From an uncultured Opitutia bacterium (GTDB lineage: Bacteria > Verrucomicrobiota > Verrucomicrobiia > Opitutales > UBA953), in NCBI GenBank assembly GCA_903855995.1, contig CAIOAN010000013.1, positions 248,824 through 312,823 of the forward strand: a stretch of DNA of 64,000 nt, given 5' to 3'. The position numbers and the translations under genes were made by a program. The notes beneath the pieces were generated by a model. It did no database searches. It was not told the origin of the DNA and saw nothing but the letters and a program-made list of their open reading frames with translations. Shown one piece after another: positions 28,611-38,618 of this stretch (the stretch's first letter is position 1; each line of letters starts with the position of its first letter).

Positions 28611-31091
28611 ATGTCGGCATTCCGCACCTTGGTGGCCCTGTCCGCCGTCTTGGCGGTCGGTTCCACGTCCGCCGCCGAGGCCCCGGTAAAGTCCGTCGAG
28701 AAATTCCTGGGCCGCTACTGCTCGGAGTGCCACGACGCCGACGCCCATAAGGGCGACCGTGTTTTCGACAAATTCGCGCTGCCGTTGAAGACGCTGCCCA
28801 AGGTGATTGAGGCCCGCGAGATCATCGACCAGCTGACACTGCGCGACATGCCGCCGAAGAAGGCCGACCAGCCGACCGACGATGAGCGTCTCATGGCAAT
28901 CCGTGCCCTGCGTGACGGCACCGCGGCGGCCGAGACCTCGCTGCAGAGCTCCGGTTCACGCACGGTCCTGCGCCGGCTCTCCAACCGCGAATATGAGGCG
29001 ACCCTCGCCAGCTTGTTCGGTCGCCGTGTCGACACCCTCGGGCTGACCGCCGATTTCCCTAAGGAAAAGACCGCCCGCCACCTAGATACGATCGGTCAGT
29101 CGCTGGTGACTTCCGGCTTCTTGGTCGACCAATACTTCCAATCTGCCAACCGTCTCGTCGAAACCCGCCTCGGCAAGCCGGCCACCGCGCCGAAGACCTG
29201 GCGCTTCAACAAGAACTTCATCCAGTACGAAGAGCTGACGGGCTCGCATAAGAGCGCCTTCAATTTCCGCTACCTCAATATCTACGAACAGCCGAACACC
29301 GACACCCGTCAGGGCGGCTACGGACACATCGAGGACTTCAAGCAGGGCGTGCCGGTCTCCGGCCTCTACGACATCGAGGTCGAAGCGACGGCGATGCACC
29401 GCGACACCCATTACGACCCCGCCATCTTCGGCATCGACCTCTCGGAGCCCTTCATCCTCGGCGTCGTGCCCGGCGACGTCACCAAGGGCCATATCCATTA
29501 CCCGCAGGCCATCGAGCCGCTGCTGGGGAGCAGCGTGGTGCCCGACAACGTGCCGACCCGGCTGAAGTTCCGCGTCTGGCTCGAGGCCGGCCAGACGCCG
29601 CGCTTCATCTTCCCGAACGGACCCTATGAATCGCGCGCCGCGGTGGTGACGATCAACAAGCGCTACGCGAAAGAATTCTCGACGCCGGTCGGCTCCTCAG
29701 GCGTCGATCGCGCGCACATCCTCAGGGAAGGCCAGCTACCGCACATTCGCATCAGTGAGATCATCGTCCAGGGCCCCGTGGTCGAGCCGGTGGGCGGCGC
29801 CGAGGAAGTCGCCGTCTTCGGCGAGAACGGCTTCCAGCCCGACCGAGCGCTCGACCAGCTTTTCGCCTTTGCGGCGAAAGCGTACCGACGCCCATTGCAG
29901 GACACCGACCGTGCGCCGATTCGGCGGATGATCGAGAAGCGGCTCGCCGAAAAAGCCAGCCCGCGCCAAGCGGCGCTCGATGCAATCAAGCTCATCCTCT
30001 GCTCCCCTTCCTTCCTGTACCTGAGCGAGGTCACTAAGGAGGACGAACGGCCCCTGCAGCCCTACGACCTTGCCACCCGCCTCGCCTACGCCCTCTGGGC
30101 TGCGCCGCCCGACGAGAGCCTGGTCGCCGCCGCCGCCTCAGGTAAAATCACCGGCGATGCGGAACTAAAGAAGCAGATCGACCGCCTGCTGGCCGATGAA
30201 CGCATCAACGGCTTCGTCAATGGCTTCCTCGACAGTTGGCTGAACCTACGCGAGCTCGGCGGCACGCCACCCCCACGCGAATCGAATCGCGCCTACTACG
30301 CCGAGGACCTGCCCGCATCGATGAAGACCGAGGTGCGCCTGTTCTTCCGCGAAATGCTGAAGGACAACCTCCCGGTGAGCCAGTTCCTGCGCACGGACCA
30401 CACCTTCGTCGACAAGAAGCTGGCCAAGCTCTACGACCTACCCGAGCAGAAGACCCTGCGCCTGGCCGACGGCTTCCAAAAGATCAGCCTCAAGGGAGAT
30501 ACGCACCGCGGCGGCCTGCTCGGCATGGCGGCCGTACTGACGGTCAGCGCCAACGGCGTCGAAACTTCGCCAGTCATCCGCGGGGCCTGGGTCAGCGAGA
30601 ACATCCTGGGCATCAAGCCGCCCCCGCCGCCCGACACCGTACCTGCGATCGAACCCGACGTCAGCGGTACGACCACGATCCGTGAGCGTCTCGCCAAGCA
30701 CAGCACCGACCGCGCCTGCGCCGAGTGCCATCGCAAGATCGACCCGCTCGGCTTCAGCCTGGAGTCTTTTGATCCAGTCGGCCGCTGGCGCGACACCTAT
30801 GCGAAGCCCAAAAAGGGAGCGGCGCCGAAAATCGACACCACCGGCGAGTTCGCCTCCGGCAAGACCTACCAGGACTTCGCCGGTTTCCGCGACATCCTAC
30901 ACGACACACGCGAGGAACAGTTCACCCGCCACCTCATCCGCCAGTTGCTCGCCTATAGCACCGGTCGCCTCATGGAGCCGGCCGACGAGTTCGCCGTCGA
31001 CCGCATCCACGAGAAGGTGAAGCAACAGGGCCTCGGCCTGCGCAGCCTCGTCGTCGAGTGCTTGACCAGCGACCTCTTCCGCTCCCGCTGA
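28611..31091 (+). CDS. DUF1587/DUF1592/DUF1588/DUF1585 secreted cytochrome-like protein
   Basis: The ATG at 28611 is preferred over a GTG nine bases earlier because the signal peptide starts there (MSAFRTLVALSAVLAVG). The 826-residue protein has an N-terminal CxxCH (YCSECHDADAHKGD), DUF1587 (RRLSNREYEATLASLFG), DUF1592 (LATRLAYALWAAPPDESL, then FLDSWLNLRELGG), DUF1588 (THRGGLLGMAAVLTVSANG) and DUF1585 with a second CxxCH (CAECHRKIDPLGFSLESFD). Partner of the preceding DUF1552 protein. Probably periplasmic or surface-attached; role unproven. Confidence 0.9.
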   Translation: MSAFRTLVALSAVLAVGSTSAAEAPVKSVEKFLGRYCSECHDADAHKGDRVFDKFALPLKTLPKVIEAREIIDQLTLRDMPPKKADQPTDDERLMAIRALRDGTAAAETSLQSSGSRTVLRRLSNREYEATLASLFGRRVDTLGLTADFPKEKTARHLDTIGQSLVTSGFLVDQYFQSANRLVETRLGKPATAPKTWRFNKNFIQYEELTGSHKSAFNFRYLNIYEQPNTDTRQGGYGHIEDFKQGVPVSGLYDIEVEATAMHRDTHYDPAIFGIDLSEPFILGVVPGDVTKGHIHYPQAIEPLLGSSVVPDNVPTRLKFRVWLEAGQTPRFIFPNGPYESRAAVVTINKRYAKEFSTPVGSSGVDRAHILREGQLPHIRISEIIVQGPVVEPVGGAEEVAVFGENGFQPDRALDQLFAFAAKAYRRPLQDTDRAPIRRMIEKRLAEKASPRQAALDAIKLILCSPSFLYLSEVTKEDERPLQPYDLATRLAYALWAAPPDESLVAAAASGKITGDAELKKQIDRLLADERINGFVNGFLDSWLNLRELGGTPPPRESNRAYYAEDLPASMKTEVRLFFREMLKDNLPVSQFLRTDHTFVDKKLAKLYDLPEQKTLRLADGFQKISLKGDTHRGGLLGMAAVLTVSANGVETSPVIRGAWVSENILGIKPPPPPDTVPAIEPDVSGTTTIRERLAKHSTDRACAECHRKIDPLGFSLESFDPVGRWRDTYAKPKKGAAPKIDTTGEFASGKTYQDFAGFRDILHDTREEQFTRHLIRQLLAYSTGRLMEPADEFAVDRIHEKVKQQGLGLRSLVVECLTSDLFRSR

Positions 31092-31197
31092 GCAGCGGGG
31101 GCGCAAACCAGAGGTCAGGCCGGCCAAGTGAGACAATAGTGCTGCCCGTTGGAACATCGGGCGTAGCAAGCCGTCAGAAGAAGAGTAGAATATCTCG

Positions 31198-32610
31198 ATG
31201 TCCGCCCCGCTAGAGCTAACCCGAAGGCACTTCCTCAGCCAGATGACCACTGGCATGACAGGACTTGCTTTGTCGCGACTGCTCATGAGCGACCTCGGAG
31301 CCGCGTTGCCGCCAGGCACCCACTTCGCGCCAAAAGCAAAACAGGTGCTACAAATCTTCTGCCCGGGCGCGGCGTCACACATCGACCTCTGGGACCACAA
31401 GCCGCTCCTCGACAAATACGACGGCACGCCCTTGCCCGGCCCGGTCGAGATGACCTTCCAGGGCAAGAACGGCAATCTGATGAAATCGCCCTGGGCCTTC
31501 AAGCCAGCTGGCAAAAGCGGCAAGATGATTAGCTCGAACCTGCCACACATGGCGCAGCACGTCGACGACATAGCCTTCATCCATTCGATGACTTCGCGCA
31601 GCAACACCCACGGCCCAGGTTGCATCGCGATGAATACGTGCTTCACCCGCGAAGGCTACCCCAGCGGCGGCGCCTGGGTCAGCCATGCCCTCGGCTCGCT
31701 CAACCAGAACCTGCCGACCTATATCTCCGTGCAGGACGTCCGCGGCGAACCGCCCAACGGCAAAGCCAACTGGGGCAACGGCTTCCTGCCCGCCCGCCAC
31801 CAAGGCGTCAGCATGGCAGCGCAACAACCTTTGCGCAACCTGAGCCGACCGACCGAGATCTCCCAGACGGAAGACGAAGCCACTCGCGAATTCCTGCGCA
31901 CGACGAATCTCGAGCACGCGGAACTCCACGCCGGCAACGACGAACTCCGTGCCCGGATCGCCGCCTATGAACTCGCCGCGAAGATGCAGCTGGCCGCCCC
32001 GGAAGTCACCGACCTCACCCGCGAGCCGGATCACGTCCACGCACTCTACGGCACCCGCGACTCCAACCCGCTCAAGGCCGCTTACGCTAAGAACTGCCTG
32101 CTCACCCGCCGCTTCCTCGAGAAGGGCGTCCGCTACGTCAGCCTCTACTGCGCCTCGCGCGCCAGCAACGTCGACGGGCTCCTCAACTGGGACGCGCACC
32201 GCACGCTCAAGGCCGACTACGATCGGCACTGCCCGATTTTCGACCAGCCAACCGCCGCCCTGCTCGCCGACCTGAAGCAGCGCGGGATGCTCGACGACGT
32301 GCTGATCATCTGGTGCACCGAGTTTGGCCGCATGCCCACCCACCAAGTCGGCACGACTGGCCGTGACCACAACCCGGACGCCTATACGACGTGGATGATG
32401 GGAGCAGGTGTCAAAGGCGGCGTGTCGCACGGCTCCACGGATGATTTCGGCCGACGCAGCGTCACCGACATTGCGACCTGTTACGACTTCTACGCGACGG
32501 TCCTCCAGCTGCTCGGACTCAACCACGAGAAGCTCACCTATTATCACAACGGCGCCAACCGCCGCCTGACCGATGTCCATGGTCAGGTCATCAAACAGGT
32601 CCTAGCATGA
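31198..32610 (+). CDS. DUF1501 domain-containing secreted protein
   Basis: The 470-residue protein contains the DUF1501 marks QIFCPGAASHIDLWDHKP, GCIAMNTCFTREGYPSGGAWVSHALGS, WCTEFGRMPTHQ and RDHNPDAYTTWMMGAGVKGG. The N-terminal signal (RRHFLSQMTTGMTGLALS) has a twin basic motif. The start codon of the PSCyt partner overlaps its stop (ATGA), so the two are coupled, with the reverse order to the pair at 22987-27139. Confidence 0.92.
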   Translation: MSAPLELTRRHFLSQMTTGMTGLALSRLLMSDLGAALPPGTHFAPKAKQVLQIFCPGAASHIDLWDHKPLLDKYDGTPLPGPVEMTFQGKNGNLMKSPWAFKPAGKSGKMISSNLPHMAQHVDDIAFIHSMTSRSNTHGPGCIAMNTCFTREGYPSGGAWVSHALGSLNQNLPTYISVQDVRGEPPNGKANWGNGFLPARHQGVSMAAQQPLRNLSRPTEISQTEDEATREFLRTTNLEHAELHAGNDELRARIAAYELAAKMQLAAPEVTDLTREPDHVHALYGTRDSNPLKAAYAKNCLLTRRFLEKGVRYVSLYCASRASNVDGLLNWDAHRTLKADYDRHCPIFDQPTAALLADLKQRGMLDDVLIIWCTEFGRMPTHQVGTTGRDHNPDAYTTWMMGAGVKGGVSHGSTDDFGRRSVTDIATCYDFYATVLQLLGLNHEKLTYYHNGANRRLTDVHGQVIKQVLA

Positions 32611-35453
32611 GCACCCTGCTCTTCCGCGCCGGTCTCGCGCTGCTTACCGCCTCCCCGCTCATCGGCGCCGAGGATCCGGCCAGCGTTGCGTTCTTCGAAC
32701 AGAAGATCCGCCCCGTGCTGGTCGAGCAATGCTACGAATGCCATAGCGCCAAGGCCAAGAAACTGAAGAGCGGGCTCTTCCTAGACTCCAAAGTTGGCTG
32801 GCAGAAAGGCGGCGAATCCGGCAAGGCCATCATCGTCCCAGGCAAGCCGGAGGAAAGCCTGCTACTTCGCTCGATTCGCCACACCGAGGTCGATCTGGAG
32901 ATGCCGCCGAAGAAGCCGAAGCTCCCCGATACGGTGCTGGCCGACTTCGCCGCTTGGATCAAGGCGGGCGCCATCGATCCGCGCGACCAAGCCACGGCGG
33001 AGGTTAAACGAGGCGATAAAAACTGGTGGTCACTCCAACCCTTGGCCAAAGAATTCACGCACGCCGACATCGACGGTTTCATCGACGCCAAGCTGGCCGA
33101 GCAGAAACTGACGCGCAGCGCGCCCGCCAAGCCACAGGCGCTCATCCGCCGGCTCAGCTATGACCTGACCGGTCTTCCGCCCTCCCAGGCCGAGGTCGAC
33201 GCCTTCGTCGCCGCCCACCAAGCCGATGCCCGCAAGGCGACCGAAGCATTGGTCGACCGCCTGCTCGCCTCCCCTCGCTACGGCGAGCATTGGGGTCGCC
33301 ACTGGCTCGACGTCGTCCGCTTCGGCGAGAGTAACGGCTTCGAACGCAACTTTGTCATCGATGACCTCTATCCCTTCCGCGACTACGTCATCCGTTCGCT
33401 GAACGATGACAAGCCCTTCGACCAGCTCATGCGCGAGCATCTCGCCGGCGACGTCATCGGCCAGAACCAGCCCGCCGTCGAAGTCGGGAGCGCCTTCTTG
33501 GTCGCCGGCCCCTATGACGATGTCGGCAATCAGGACCCCGTCGCCACACAGAACATCCGTGCCGCCACGTTGGATGATATGATCACCGCCACCAGCGGCA
33601 CCTTCCTCGGTCTCACCATCAATTGCGCCCGCTGTCATAATCATAAATTCGACCCCATCGCGACCGAGGACTACTACCGCCTCCGCGCCGCTTTCGAAGG
33701 CGTCGTGCACGGCCGGCGGACGGTCGTGACCAAGGAAGAACAGCAAGCCTTCGACGGTGCCATGGCACCCCTCAACGCCGAGCGCGCCAAGATAGTCGCC
33801 GCGCAGGATGACCTGACCAAGACCGTGGAAGCCAAAGCGAAGAAACTGCTGGCGACACGCAAGCCCAGCCGGCCCAAGGCCGACACACTCCTGACGGAAG
33901 AGAAGATCACCCCCGTCGACGCCCGCTTCGTCAAACTCACCATGTCGGCCACTTCGAGCAATCCGAAAAGCGGCGTCGGTGGACGTATTTCTGAATTCGA
34001 AATCTGGTCCGACGAAGCTACGCCGCGCAACGTGGCCCTTGCTTCCTATGGCTCCACGGCCGAAGGCGCCAAAGGGGCCACCGCCGATGATTTCCCCCAA
34101 GCCTATAGCGCAGCGCTCACGATCGATGGCGATGAAGGTGCGCAATGGTTTGTCGGCAATCCGGCAGAACTCGTCATCACCTTGCCCCGTGTCGAACGAA
34201 TCAGCCGCCTCGCCTACCGCACCGCGAAAGGAAGATTAGTCCGGGATAACACGCAAGGCGCCACCCCGTGCGAATATGAAATGTTCGTCTCTCGCGACGG
34301 CCAGGAATGGCAGAAAGTCGCCGACTCTTACGACCGCGAAGCCTGGTCACCCGCGCACGCCTTCGAACGCGTCCGCCGCGAAGTCACCACCCCCGAAGAA
34401 GCCAAGCAGCTGGCGAAATTGACTGGCCAACTCGCCGTCCTCGACAAGCGCATCGCCGCCGTGCCGAAACTCCGCCAGATGTGGGTCGGCACACATCAGC
34501 CCAAGCCCGCCCCGACTTTCGTCCAGAAAGGTGGCGACCCGATGAAACCCTTGGCCCAGGTGCTTCCCGCCAGCCTCGGCGTGCTCGACCAAGTCACCCC
34601 CAAATATGAACTGAAGGCCGACGCCCCGGAAGGTGAACGCCGCGTCGCGCTGGCGAATTGGATCACCAAGGACAACCCCATCACCGCCCGCGTGCTCGCT
34701 AACCGCCTGTGGCATTACCATTTCGGCACCGGCCTCGTGGACACCCCGAGCGACTTCGGCTTCCTCGGTAGCAAGCCCACCCACCCCGAGCTCCTCGACT
34801 TCCTGGCTCAACGGCTGATCGCCCACGGTTGGAAAATCAAAGCGCTGCACCGTGAGATCCTCCTCTCGCAGACGTATCTTCAGTCCGCGGACTTCAACCC
34901 CACCGCCGCGCGGGTCGACAAGGACGCGCGACTACTCTGGCGCTTCCCGCCGCGCCGTCTCGGCGCCGAGGAGATCCGCGACACCCTGCTAGCGACCGCC
35001 GGCCAGCTGAAACTCGAGCCCATGGGCGGGCCCGGCTTCCGCCTCTACCGCTACCTGAGGAATAACGTCTCAACTTACATCCCGTTGGATACGCAGGGCC
35101 CAGAAACCTATCGACGCGCCGTCTACCACCAGAACGCCCGCGCCAGCGTGGTCGACATCCTGAACGACTTTGACCTCCCTGACATCGCCTTCGCGTCGCC
35201 TAAGCGCGCCAACACCACCTCCCCCCTGCAGGCCCTCACCCTGTTTAATAATAGCTTCACGCTGGATATGGCCAAAGCCCTCGCCACCCGTCTCGATGGA
35301 CCGGATCCGATCGCCCAGGCCTATTCGTTCACCCTGCAGCGCCAGCCCACGGCCACCGAACGGGCCGCCGCCGAGAAGCTCATCGCCCAGCACGGCAAAC
35401 CCGCCTTCTGTCGCGCCCTGCTGAACAGTAATGCGCTGATTTTCGTCGAATAG
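32607..35453 (+). CDS. PSCyt1/DUF1549/DUF1553 protein with discoidin-like insert
   Basis: The 948-residue protein has a short signal peptide, a CxxCH in CYECHSAKAKK, DUF1549 with RHWLDVVRFGESNGFERN and a second CxxCH (CARCHNHKFDPI), then DUF1553 (LANRLWHYHFGTGLV, LHREILLSQTY). Between them, roughly residues 430-570, lies an F5/8 type C (discoidin)-like stretch (VKLTMSATSSNP, ISEFEIWSDE, NVALASYGS, ALTIDGD). That insert probably binds carbohydrate and differs from the inserts in the other two PSCyt proteins here. Coupled by ATGA to the DUF1501 gene. Confidence 0.9.
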   Translation: MSTLLFRAGLALLTASPLIGAEDPASVAFFEQKIRPVLVEQCYECHSAKAKKLKSGLFLDSKVGWQKGGESGKAIIVPGKPEESLLLRSIRHTEVDLEMPPKKPKLPDTVLADFAAWIKAGAIDPRDQATAEVKRGDKNWWSLQPLAKEFTHADIDGFIDAKLAEQKLTRSAPAKPQALIRRLSYDLTGLPPSQAEVDAFVAAHQADARKATEALVDRLLASPRYGEHWGRHWLDVVRFGESNGFERNFVIDDLYPFRDYVIRSLNDDKPFDQLMREHLAGDVIGQNQPAVEVGSAFLVAGPYDDVGNQDPVATQNIRAATLDDMITATSGTFLGLTINCARCHNHKFDPIATEDYYRLRAAFEGVVHGRRTVVTKEEQQAFDGAMAPLNAERAKIVAAQDDLTKTVEAKAKKLLATRKPSRPKADTLLTEEKITPVDARFVKLTMSATSSNPKSGVGGRISEFEIWSDEATPRNVALASYGSTAEGAKGATADDFPQAYSAALTIDGDEGAQWFVGNPAELVITLPRVERISRLAYRTAKGRLVRDNTQGATPCEYEMFVSRDGQEWQKVADSYDREAWSPAHAFERVRREVTTPEEAKQLAKLTGQLAVLDKRIAAVPKLRQMWVGTHQPKPAPTFVQKGGDPMKPLAQVLPASLGVLDQVTPKYELKADAPEGERRVALANWITKDNPITARVLANRLWHYHFGTGLVDTPSDFGFLGSKPTHPELLDFLAQRLIAHGWKIKALHREILLSQTYLQSADFNPTAARVDKDARLLWRFPPRRLGAEEIRDTLLATAGQLKLEPMGGPGFRLYRYLRNNVSTYIPLDTQGPETYRRAVYHQNARASVVDILNDFDLPDIAFASPKRANTTSPLQALTLFNNSFTLDMAKALATRLDGPDPIAQAYSFTLQRQPTATERAAAEKLIAQHGKPAFCRALLNSNALIFVE

Positions 35454-35537
35454 GCAGGAACTTGACCCCTTAAATCAGAGTCCCCTCAATAGCCCAGCGT
35501 CCTCCCCGCACGCCGCCCCATCCATTTGCCCCGCAAT

Positions 35538-37988
35538 ATGTCCTGTCGCAGTCATTTCTCCCGAGCATCTGCGCTCCTCACTTTCAGCCTCAGCCTTGCC
35601 TGTATCTCCAGCGCCGCTGAGCCCTACGAAGCCTTCATCGAGAAGCACTGCGCCCGCTGCCACGGACCGGAGAAGGAAAAAGGCGACCTGCGTTTCGACA
35701 AGCTCTCGCGTGATTTCAAGCTCGGCGCCGACACCCATCACTGGGCGGAAGCCATGGAGCAGGTCAACTCCGGCGAGATGCCGCCGAAGAAGGACAAAGA
35801 AGCCAAGCCCACCCAAGCGGAGATCGCCGCCTTTGTGTCGGACCTGGACGCCCGCATCAAGGAAGGCCGCGCCGCTCGCATGGCAGCTCGCCCCCCGGTA
35901 ACGCATTACCGCCTCAGCCGGAAGGAATACCAGAACACCGTCTACGACCTGCTCGGCGCCCGCTATAATCCGGCTGCGCCAGGCGGACTGAACGAAGACT
36001 CCCTCTGGCACGGCTTCGAGCGCATCGGCTCCCAACTCTCGCTTTCGCCCTCGCACGTGGATCGCTATTACCGCGCCGCCGACACGGTGCTCGAGCGCGC
36101 CTTTCCCGCCAAGGCCGGCGAAACCCGCAAGGTGCGCAAGACGGCGGCGGAGATGCATTACGGCGACATGAAGACCGCCCAGTCCGCGCTCGACCAATTC
36201 GGGATCAAGCGCCCGCTACGCCAATTGCTCTTCCCGGGCCGGATCGAGACCGCGCTTTCGCCCCAATGGTTTGGTAAGGTCGGGCCTGAACAGAGCGGGC
36301 TCTACCGCTTGCGCCTCAAGGCCAGCGGCATCCGTCCGCCCGGTGGCCAACCGGCCCACCTGAGCATCGGAAAATCCACCGGCGAAGAGACCGTCGCCAG
36401 CCTCATCGAGTTCGATATCAACGCGCCCGAAGACAGCCCGAAGGTCTACGAGTTCGATGTCTACCTCGACATGCCGGCGGATCTTCATTTCAGCGTCGTC
36501 GCCACCGATGGCGTCGACCGTCGCAGCGGCGCCGCCTTCCGCAACGTGCTCGGGAGCAAGACCTACCTCTTCACGCACAGCAGCGAACGCCAGCTGCTGA
36601 ATACGAATGCTCCGCAGATGTTTGACGACAAGGGCAACGGCATCTTCTCCACGGTGCTCGTCGACTGGATCGAATGGGAAGGCCCGCTACTGACACCAAC
36701 CGAGAAGGCCCGCCGCGAAGGACTACTCCCAGCCGACAACGCGTCACCCGAGGTGATCGCCGAACACCTCCGCAGTTTCGCCGAGCACGCCTGGCGTCGA
36801 CCGGTCCGCGCCGATGAATTATCCGAATACCTCAAAGCCTACGCCTCCGAGCGTGCCGCCGGCGAGAAGACCGCCGAGGCCTACCGCGTTGCCCTGCAGG
36901 GCGTGCTGACCTCGCGCAATTTCATCTACCTCGTCGAAGGTGAACCTACGAAGCGGGATAAGCTCACGGACTGGGAGTTGGCCTCGCGCCTATCCTATTT
37001 CCTTTGGAGCTCGATGCCAGATGACGGGCTCTTCAACGCCGCCAAGGGCGACGCGCTCAAAGGCGACAATCTGAGTAAGCAGGTCGACCGCCTCCTAAAG
37101 GACCCGCGGAGCGAACGCTTCGTCGACGACTTCTCCCGTCAGTGGCTCCAGTTGCACCGCGTGGGCATGTTCCCGCCCGACAAGAAGCTCTACCCCAATT
37201 ATGACTCCTGGCTCGAGACGAGCATGCGCGGCGAAGCCGTCGAATACTTCCGCGAGATGTTCGGCAAGAACTTGTCGATCGACGGCTTCATCGATTCGGA
37301 CTGGACGATGGCGAACAGCCGCCTCTGCGACTTCTACGGCCTACCCGAACCTAAGACCGAAGGCTTCCAGCGTGTCGTGCTCAAGCCCGAGGACCATCGC
37401 GGCGGCCTGCTCACCATGGGCGCCGTGCTCGGACTGACCTCCGACGGCACCCGTCACCGCCCGATCCACCGCGGCGTCTGGCTGAGCGAGGCCATCTTCG
37501 GCAAGACGCCCCCGCCCCCGCCCGCCAACGTACCGGCCATCGAACCCCCGACGCCCCAAAGCACCAAGGCCTCGCTGCGTGACAAACTTGCGGCGCACTC
37601 CACGAACCCGAACTGCGCCGCCTGCCACTCGAAGATCGACCCTCTCGGCTTCGCCTGGGATAACTATGATGCTATCGGCCAGTGGCGCACGCAGGAGAAA
37701 GTGCCCGCCGGCGTCGGTGCCGACCCTGCGATCAAGCCCGCCGGCGCCATGCCCGATGGCCGCGCCTTCAAGGATTCCGTCGCCTTCAAGCAACTCCTGA
37801 TCGCTGACCGCGACGCCGTCGCCCGCGCCTTCGTCGAACACCTCAGCACCTACGCCCTGCGCCGAGTCCTCACCTTCGACGACAAAGCGGACATCGACGC
37901 CATCGTCGCCGAGGCGAAGAAGCAAGACTACCGCCTGCAAGATATCGTGAAAGCCGTAGCCACATCAGAACTCCTTCAGAAGCGATGA
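35538..37988 (+). CDS. DUF1587/DUF1592/DUF1588/DUF1585 secreted cytochrome-like protein
   Basis: The ATG at 35538 starts a signal peptide; a TTG 12 bases earlier is less likely. The 816-residue protein shows CxxCH ([13 protein letters not shown]), DUF1587 ([17 protein letters not shown]), DUF1592 ([19 protein letters not shown]), DUF1588 ([19 protein letters not shown]) and DUF1585 with a second CxxCH ([19 protein letters not shown]). It is a paralogue of 28611-31091. Its expected DUF1552 partner is at 38619, but the word repeats and the four-helix-bundle gene lie between them. Confidence 0.9.
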   Translation: MSCRSHFSRASALLTFSLSLACISSAAEPYEAFIEKHCARCHGPEKEKGDLRFDKLSRDFKLGADTHHWAEAMEQVNSGEMPPKKDKEAKPTQAEIAAFVSDLDARIKEGRAARMAARPPVTHYRLSRKEYQNTVYDLLGARYNPAAPGGLNEDSLWHGFERIGSQLSLSPSHVDRYYRAADTVLERAFPAKAGETRKVRKTAAEMHYGDMKTAQSALDQFGIKRPLRQLLFPGRIETALSPQWFGKVGPEQSGLYRLRLKASGIRPPGGQPAHLSIGKSTGEETVASLIEFDINAPEDSPKVYEFDVYLDMPADLHFSVVATDGVDRRSGAAFRNVLGSKTYLFTHSSERQLLNTNAPQMFDDKGNGIFSTVLVDWIEWEGPLLTPTEKARREGLLPADNASPEVIAEHLRSFAEHAWRRPVRADELSEYLKAYASERAAGEKTAEAYRVALQGVLTSRNFIYLVEGEPTKRDKLTDWELASRLSYFLWSSMPDDGLFNAAKGDALKGDNLSKQVDRLLKDPRSERFVDDFSRQWLQLHRVGMFPPDKKLYPNYDSWLETSMRGEAVEYFREMFGKNLSIDGFIDSDWTMANSRLCDFYGLPEPKTEGFQRVVLKPEDHRGGLLTMGAVLGLTSDGTRHRPIHRGVWLSEAIFGKTPPPPPANVPAIEPPTPQSTKASLRDKLAAHSTNPNCAACHSKIDPLGFAWDNYDAIGQWRTQEKVPAGVGADPAIKPAGAMPDGRAFKDSVAFKQLLIADRDAVARAFVEHLSTYALRRVLTFDDKADIDAIVAEAKKQDYRLQDIVKAVATSELLQKR

Positions 37989-37992
37989 GTAA

Positions 37993-38122
37993 TGTTCCTG
38001 GTTCCTTGTTCTTGGTTCCTCGTTGCGAAAGCCACGGGGAAGATGAAATCATGCCCGCGTCGCCCCGGCCAAATAACGAAGAACTCCGAACCAAGAACTC
38101 GGAATCCCCAACCAAGAACTCC
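37993..38122 (+). repeat. Inverted word repeat (GTTCTTGG family) upstream of the four-helix-bundle gene
   Basis: Left arm 37993-38023 is made of GTTCCTGGTTCCTTG-like words. Right arm about 38075-38122 is made of the complement (GAACCAAGAACTC-like). A 50-bp unrelated centre separates them, so the whole can fold into a long imperfect hairpin. It begins within ten bases of the preceding stop codon. Confidence 0.8.
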
Positions 38123-38128
38123 GCCCCC

Positions 38129-38530
38129 ATGCCCATCCGCTGCTTTGAGGACATCGAAGGATGGCAGCTGGCACGAGAACTGACTCGGCAGGTCTACGCT
38201 GTTGCACATCACGGCGAATTTTCCCGGGACTTCGGCCTCCGGGACCAGATCACCCGCGCTGCCGGCTCTACCATGCATAACATCGCCGAAGGCTTCGACG
38301 GCGGCAGCAATCCCGAGTTCATCAAGTTCCTGCGCTACTCCCAGCGTTCATGCTCAGAAGTCCAAAGCCAACTCTACGTCGCCCTAGACCAAGGCTACCT
38401 CTCCCAAGGTGAGTTCGACGCTATCTACGCCCAAGCGGAGCTGACCCACGTCAAGGTCGGCGGCTTCATCCGCTATCTCCTGTCCGCCCCGTCCCCCAAC
38501 ACCTTCAAACCAGGAACCAAGAACTCCTAA
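38129..38530 (+). CDS. Four-helix-bundle protein (S23 rRNA intervening-sequence / Avd-like family)
   Basis: The ATG at 38129 gives 133 residues, close to the family's usual 115-130. The frame is open back to an ATGA overlap at 37985, but those 48 codons are word-repeat DNA. Family marks are FEDIEGWQLARELTRQVY, FGLRDQITRAAGSTMHNIAEGFD, SNPEFIKFLRYSQRSCSEVQSQLYVALD, and a last helix ending GGFIRYLL. These small pentamer-forming proteins occur in 23S rRNA insertions, as Avd in diversity-generating retroelements, and widely as solo genes of unknown role. The C-terminal tail (PGTKNS) is translated word repeat. No reverse transcriptase is nearby. Confidence 0.88.
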   Translation: MPIRCFEDIEGWQLARELTRQVYAVAHHGEFSRDFGLRDQITRAAGSTMHNIAEGFDGGSNPEFIKFLRYSQRSCSEVQSQLYVALDQGYLSQGEFDAIYAQAELTHVKVGGFIRYLLSAPSPNTFKPGTKNS

Positions 38531-38616
38531 CCAGAAACTCCTGCCTCTTTACCACGAACTAAGAACCAAGAACCAAGAACTTCTTTAAACTAAGAACCTT
38601 TATCTAACTAAGAACT
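38509..38616 (+). repeat. Word repeat (CCAAGAAC family) downstream of the four-helix-bundle gene
   Basis: Ten or so imperfect copies of (C/T)(C/T)AAGAAC(C/T) run from the last codons of the four-helix-bundle gene to three bases before the DUF1552 start. The orientation is the same as the right arm upstream of the gene. Confidence 0.8.
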
Positions 38617-38618
38617 TT

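Noticed and set aside
31092..31197. Small hairpin GCCCG/CGGGC in the gap before the second DUF1501 gene
   Set aside because: Five base pairs only and no supporting context.
37985..38128. 48-codon N-terminal extension of the four-helix-bundle gene (starts with an ATGA overlap)
   Set aside because: The residues are translated word repeats and the family starts near the internal ATG. The ATGA overlap is noted as possible read-in but not used.
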